NCBI RefSeq assembly: GCF_039535785.1 | Contig: NZ_BAAAXV010000009.1 | Coordinates: 2,480,001 to 2,544,000 of the forward strand | Origin: Nonomuraea helvata | GTDB lineage: Bacteria; Actinomycetota; Actinomycetes; Streptosporangiales; Streptosporangiaceae | DNA: 64,000 bases | Direction of reading: 5' to 3' | Part shown: one piece after another, positions 60,513 through 64,000 of the stretch | How the letters are laid out: each line of letters begins with the position of its first letter | How positions within the stretch are numbered: position 1 is the first letter of the stretch | Translations under genes and position numbers: made by a program | Notes under the pieces: model-generated | Database searches by the model: none | What the model was told of the DNA's origin: nothing | The model's input: the letters and a program-made list of their open reading frames with translations, nothing else

Positions 60513-62576
60513 GTGGCGAACCCCAACGCGGGCGGACGGCCGCTGCTGCCGTTGCTCTCGACCCCGCACAAAGGCGGTCGCTCCGCGCTGACCTGTCAGT
60601 TCCGCTGCGGCAACGCGTGCGCGCATGACGTGGCCAACACCACCGCCAACGCCTACTTCGGCGATGTGGTGAAGGAGGCGCTGTCCCGGCGCGGTGTGCT
60701 GCGCGCCGGCGCGCTCGGCGCCCTCGTGGCCGGCGCCGGCATCGCGGGGGCGGTGCCGGCCATGGCCGACGAGCCGGAGGCGGCGGCCGAGGTCCAGGGC
60801 CGGCCGACCGGCGACATCCGTTTCACCCCGGTGGCGCCCAACACCGACGACGCTCTGACCATCCCCGAGGGCTACCGTTCGTCCGTGGTCGTGCGCTGGG
60901 GCGACCCCGTGCTGCCGGACGCGCCCGCCTTCGACTTCGACAACCAGAGCGCCGACGCGCAGAACAAGCAGTTCGGCTACAACAACGACTACGTCACGCT
61001 CTTCCCGATGGGCCGCGACCGCGCCCTGCTCTGGGTGAACCACGAGTACACCGACGAGAGCCTGATGTTCCGCGGTTACACCGGCGGCGCCGCCGCGACC
61101 GAGGAGCAGATCAAGATCGCGCTGGCCGCGCACGGCGGCTCGGTCGTGGAGATCGAGCGGGCGAACGGCGCGGGCGAGTGGAAGCTGGTCACCAAGGGGC
61201 GCCGCCGCTACAACCGCCGCATCACCGCTCAGACCCCCATGTCCTTCTCCGGCCCCGCGGCCGGCAGCGACCTGCTCAAGACGGCCGCCGACGCCGAGGG
61301 CCGCAAGCCCGTCGGCATGCTGAACAACTGCTCGGGCGGCTCCACCCCGTGGGGGACCGTGCTGACCGCCGAGGAGAACTTCGACCAGTACTTCGTCAAC
61401 GGCGACAAGGTGCCCGCGGAGCAGAAGCCGTACATCTCCCGCTACACGATCACCACCGGCACGCCGTCGAGCAGCCGCAGGTTCGACCGGGTCGAGGAGC
61501 GCTTCGACTTGGCCAAGCACCCGAACGAGGCCAACAGGTTCGGCTGGATCGTGGAGATCGACCCGTTCGACCCCGACTCCACGCCGATCAAGCGGACCGC
61601 TCTGGGCCGGTTCAAGCACGAGGCCGCCAACACGACGCTGGCCCGCGACGGCCGCCTGGTCGTGTACATGGGTGACGACTCGCGCTTCGAGTACATCTAC
61701 AAGTTCGTCTCGAAGAACCGCTACATCCCGGGATTCGACCGGCACAACCGCACGCTGCTGGACGAGGGCACCCTGTACGTGGCCAAGTTCACCGGCGACA
61801 GCCCCGCCTCCGAGATCGACGGGAGCGGCAAGCTGCCCTCCGACGGCGAGTTCGACGGCTCGGGCGAGTGGATCCCGCTGGTCTCCGGCGACAGGTCGTT
61901 CGTGGACGGCATGACCGCCGCCGAGGTCCTCGTCTACACCCGCGTGGCCGCCGACAAGGTGGGCGCGACCAAGATGGACCGCCCGGAGGACATGGAGCGC
62001 AACCCGGTCACCGGCGGCGTGTACGTGGCGCTCACCAACAACAGCAACCGCACGGCGGCCCAGGTGGACGAGGCCAACCCGCGCCCCTCCAACAAGCACG
62101 GCCACGTCCTGGAGCTCGTCGAGAAGCGTAACGACGCGGGCGAGAAGACGTTCGCCTGGTCGCTCCCGCTGGTCTGCGGCGACCCGAACGACCCCGCCAC
62201 CTACTTCGCCGGCTACGACAAGACCAAGGTCTCGCCGATCTCGTGCCCGGACAACGTGACGTTCGACAGGGACGGCAACCTGTGGATCGCCACGGACGGC
62301 AACCAGCTCGGCAGCAACGACGGCATGTTCGTGATGCCCGTGCGCGGCAGGGAGCGCGGCCACCTGCGCCAGTTCCTCACCGTCCCGGTCGGGGCTGAGA
62401 CCTGTGGCCCGCTGGTCACCCAGGACCAGCGCAGCGTGTTCGTGGCGGTGCAGCACCCGGGCGAGACCGACGGCGCCAGCCCGGACAAGCCCTCCAGCCG
62501 CTGGCCCGACGGCGCCCAGCCGCGCCCGGCGGTCGCCGTGGTCTGGCACGGCCAGGGCAAGAAGGTCGGGAGTTGA
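60513..62576 (+). CDS. phoX: Tat-exported PhoX-type phosphatase
   Basis: 687 aa from GTG 60513 (GGAGGAC upstream). A long n-region leads to the Tat signal SRRGVLRAGALGALVAGAGI, cleaved near AMADEP. The PhoX (DUF839) beta-propeller follows: LLWVNHEYTDESLMFRGYTG, TPWGTVLTAEENFDQYF, RPEDMERNPVTGGVYVALTN and CPDNVTFDRDGNLWIATDGN, which carry Ca/Fe ligands. It releases phosphate from phosphomonoesters outside the cell. The PHO-box-like repeats upstream suggest PhoP control. Confidence 0.92.
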   Translation: MANPNAGGRPLLPLLSTPHKGGRSALTCQFRCGNACAHDVANTTANAYFGDVVKEALSRRGVLRAGALGALVAGAGIAGAVPAMADEPEAAAEVQGRPTGDIRFTPVAPNTDDALTIPEGYRSSVVVRWGDPVLPDAPAFDFDNQSADAQNKQFGYNNDYVTLFPMGRDRALLWVNHEYTDESLMFRGYTGGAAATEEQIKIALAAHGGSVVEIERANGAGEWKLVTKGRRRYNRRITAQTPMSFSGPAAGSDLLKTAADAEGRKPVGMLNNCSGGSTPWGTVLTAEENFDQYFVNGDKVPAEQKPYISRYTITTGTPSSSRRFDRVEERFDLAKHPNEANRFGWIVEIDPFDPDSTPIKRTALGRFKHEAANTTLARDGRLVVYMGDDSRFEYIYKFVSKNRYIPGFDRHNRTLLDEGTLYVAKFTGDSPASEIDGSGKLPSDGEFDGSGEWIPLVSGDRSFVDGMTAAEVLVYTRVAADKVGATKMDRPEDMERNPVTGGVYVALTNNSNRTAAQVDEANPRPSNKHGHVLELVEKRNDAGEKTFAWSLPLVCGDPNDPATYFAGYDKTKVSPISCPDNVTFDRDGNLWIATDGNQLGSNDGMFVMPVRGRERGHLRQFLTVPVGAETCGPLVTQDQRSVFVAVQHPGETDGASPDKPSSRWPDGAQPRPAVAVVWHGQGKKVGS

Positions 62577-62603
62577 CCTCAAGTTAACTTGAGGCAATAC
62601 CGT
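62573..62603 (+). promoter_or_regulatory. SoxR-type promoter with 19-bp spacer
   Basis: -35 TTGACC (62573-62578) and -10 TACCGT (62598-62603) are 19 bp apart. Between them sits the perfect 18-bp palindrome CCTCAAGTTAACTTGAGG (62577-62594), identical to the known SoxR box. A long spacer with the operator inside is the hallmark of MerR-family activators. Confidence 0.9.
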
Positions 62604-62611
62604 TCCATGCC

Positions 62612-64000
62612 ATGAGCATGGAGATGACCGCCCGGTACCAGCTGTATTCGATGAACAACCAGACGGAGCGTCGTCCTGTCACCAGGGCGACGCTCCGTCG
62701 TATCGGCGGCTTCGCCCGGCCGCACCGCCGCAGGATCGCACTGTTCTTGCTGCTCAGCGTGGTGATGGCGGGCCTGGCGGTGGGCTCCCCGCTGCTCGCC
62801 GGCCGGGTGGTGGACGCGATCTTCCACGGTGAGCCGCTGGACGTGGTCGTCGTGGTGGCGCTGGCGATCGCGGGCCTGGCGCTCGCCGAGGCGGGGCTCG
62901 GGCTGCTGAACCGGTGGCTGTCGGCGAGCCTGGGCGAGGACCTGATCCTCGATCTGCGTACGGCCGTCTTCGACCACGTGCAGAAGATGCCGATCGCGTT
63001 CTTCATGAGAACGCGCACCGGAGCGCTGGTCAGCCGCCTGAACAACGACGTGATCGGGGCGCAGCGGGCCTTCACCGACACCCTGTCCGGCGTGGCGGGC
63101 AACGTCGTGACGCTCGTGCTGACGCTCGTCGCGATGATCGGCATCTCCTGGCAGATCACGCTGCTCGCGCTGCTGCTGCTCCCGGTGTTCCTGCTGCCCG
63201 CCCGGCGGATGGGCACGAGGATCGCGAGGCTCCGGCGCGAGGCGGCCGACCACAACGCGGCCATGGGCACGCAGATGACCGAGCGCTTCTCGGCGCCGGG
63301 TGCGACGCTGGTGAAGCTGTTCGGCCGGCCCGCGCACGAGTCGGCCGAGTTCGCGCACAGGGCCAGGCGGGTACGCGACATCGGCGTGCGCTCGGCCATG
63401 ACCCAGTCGGCGTTCGTCACCGCGCTGACGCTGGTCTCCGCGCTGGCCCTGGCGCTGGTGTACGGGCTCGGCGGCTTCTACGCGCTGCGCGACCAGCTCG
63501 CGCCCGGCGCGGTCGTGTCGATGGCCATGCTGCTCACCCGCCTGTACGCGCCGCTGACCGCGCTGGCCAGCGCCCGCGTGGACGTGATGAGCGCGGTCGT
63601 CAGCTTCGAGCGTGTCTTCGAGGTCCTCGACCTGGAGCCGCTCATCAAGGAGCGGCCCGGCGCCCGCGAGGTGCCGGAGGGCCCGGTGTCGGTCGAGTTC
63701 GACGACGTGAAGTTCGCCTACCCCTCGGCCGACAAGGTCTCGCTCGCCTCACTGGAGGAGGTCGCCACGCTCGACTCGCGCGGCGGCGTCGAGGTGCTGC
63801 ACGGCGTCTCGTTCAAAGCCGAGCCCGGCCAGATGGTGGCCCTGGTCGGCTCGTCCGGCGCGGGCAAGTCCACGATCGCCCAGCTCCTGCCCAGGCTGTA
63901 CGACGTCGACTCGGGCTCGGTGCGGCTCGGCGGCGTGGACGTACGCGACCTGACCGCCGACTCGATCCGCGACACGCTCGGCATGGTCACCCAGGACGGT
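62612..64000 (+). CDS. ABC exporter (membrane plus ATPase half-transporter), 3' end cut
   Basis: 463 codons are visible from ATG 62612 (MSMEMTARYQLYSMNNQTER). Six membrane helices start at IALFLLLSVVMAGLAVGSPL. The ATPase domain shows VSVEFDDVKFAYPSADK (A-loop Tyr), Walker A ALVGSSGAGKSTIAQLLPRL and the Q-loop VTQDG at the window edge. The signature LSGGQ and Walker B lie outside. The start is about 9 nt after the -10 box of the SoxR-type promoter, so the message is nearly leaderless. Likely an efflux pump for redox-active antibiotics or pigments. Confidence 0.9.
   Translation, partial: MSMEMTARYQLYSMNNQTERRPVTRATLRRIGGFARPHRRRIALFLLLSVVMAGLAVGSPLLAGRVVDAIFHGEPLDVVVVVALAIAGLALAEAGLGLLNRWLSASLGEDLILDLRTAVFDHVQKMPIAFFMRTRTGALVSRLNNDVIGAQRAFTDTLSGVAGNVVTLVLTLVAMIGISWQITLLALLLLPVFLLPARRMGTRIARLRREAADHNAAMGTQMTERFSAPGATLVKLFGRPAHESAEFAHRARRVRDIGVRSAMTQSAFVTALTLVSALALALVYGLGGFYALRDQLAPGAVVSMAMLLTRLYAPLTALASARVDVMSAVVSFERVFEVLDLEPLIKERPGAREVPEGPVSVEFDDVKFAYPSADKVSLASLEEVATLDSRGGVEVLHGVSFKAEPGQMVALVGSSGAGKSTIAQLLPRLYDVDSGSVRLGGVDVRDLTADSIRDTLGMVTQDG

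Noticed and set aside
59961..62597. 878-codon open frame on the minus strand
   Set aside because: Only the last 146 codons (59961-60398) read as SCP_3 protein. The rest is antisense to the Tat-exported PhoX gene and has low-complexity composition.

Overview
The window is high-GC DNA from a filamentous actinomycete. The markers are a BldC-type MerR regulator, a DUF3073 protein, a conservon (cvn) operon with paired P450s, a branched-chain amino acid dehydrogenase, many GTG starts and DUF5994/DUF742 proteins. The gene set suggests Streptosporangiales (Nonomuraea-like) or a relative; that placement is inference. Both ends cut genes: a SpoIIE-type phosphatase on the left and an ABC exporter on the right.

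The left third (about 1-20700) is an accessory, recombination-scarred region. It holds five tyrosine recombinase genes (one intact single gene, two damaged paralogues of one integrase, and one Tn554-like overlapping pair), fragments of a serine resolvase, DDE integrases and an IS1380-type transposase, and a gene fused to a truncated integrase. Cargo among them includes a DUF5994 protein, a STAS anti-anti-sigma-like protein coupled to a fatty-acyl desaturase, a cold-shock protein next to a DEAD-box RNA helicase, and a TcmP-like methyltransferase with a divergent TetR regulator. The most interesting cargo is a compact candidate RiPP operon at 11867-14174. It comprises a 20-residue peptide ending in Asn-Cys, an intercistronic hairpin, an MccB-like E1 (ThiF) enzyme with an N-terminal domain that looks like a peptide-recognition winged helix, and a membrane M50-type metallopeptidase with a PqqD-like N-terminus.

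From 20695 to 34730 the region is mixed. It has a methyltransferase, a two-component system, tRNA-Lys, an acyl-CoA dehydrogenase, PspC, an MFS transporter, a zincin, a metallophosphoesterase, a tRNA-Glu/Asp/Phe cluster, a barstar-domain protein, an F420-type nitroreductase under AGAGCANTGCTCT palindromes, a rifampicin monooxygenase behind a rifamycin-associated element, a PEP-mutase/ICL-family enzyme and an ArsR-type regulator frameshifted in a C8 run.

From 34779 to 40144 a complete conservon (CvnA-B-C-D and two P450s) is read leftward, with gene overlaps throughout. Next comes a secreted GH-A clan glycosidase with Fn3 and CBM2 domains. After it lies a mostly housekeeping stretch: lipoamide dehydrogenase, pyrD, GNAT, GH20 hexosaminidase, amidase, LacI and TetR regulators, bldC, vdh, DUF3073, purM-purF, DUF4190, SCP and a Tat-exported PhoX phosphatase with a PHO-box-like repeat. 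At the right end the truncated ABC exporter is preceded by a promoter with the exact SoxR box and a 19-bp spacer, which suggests control by redox-active compounds.
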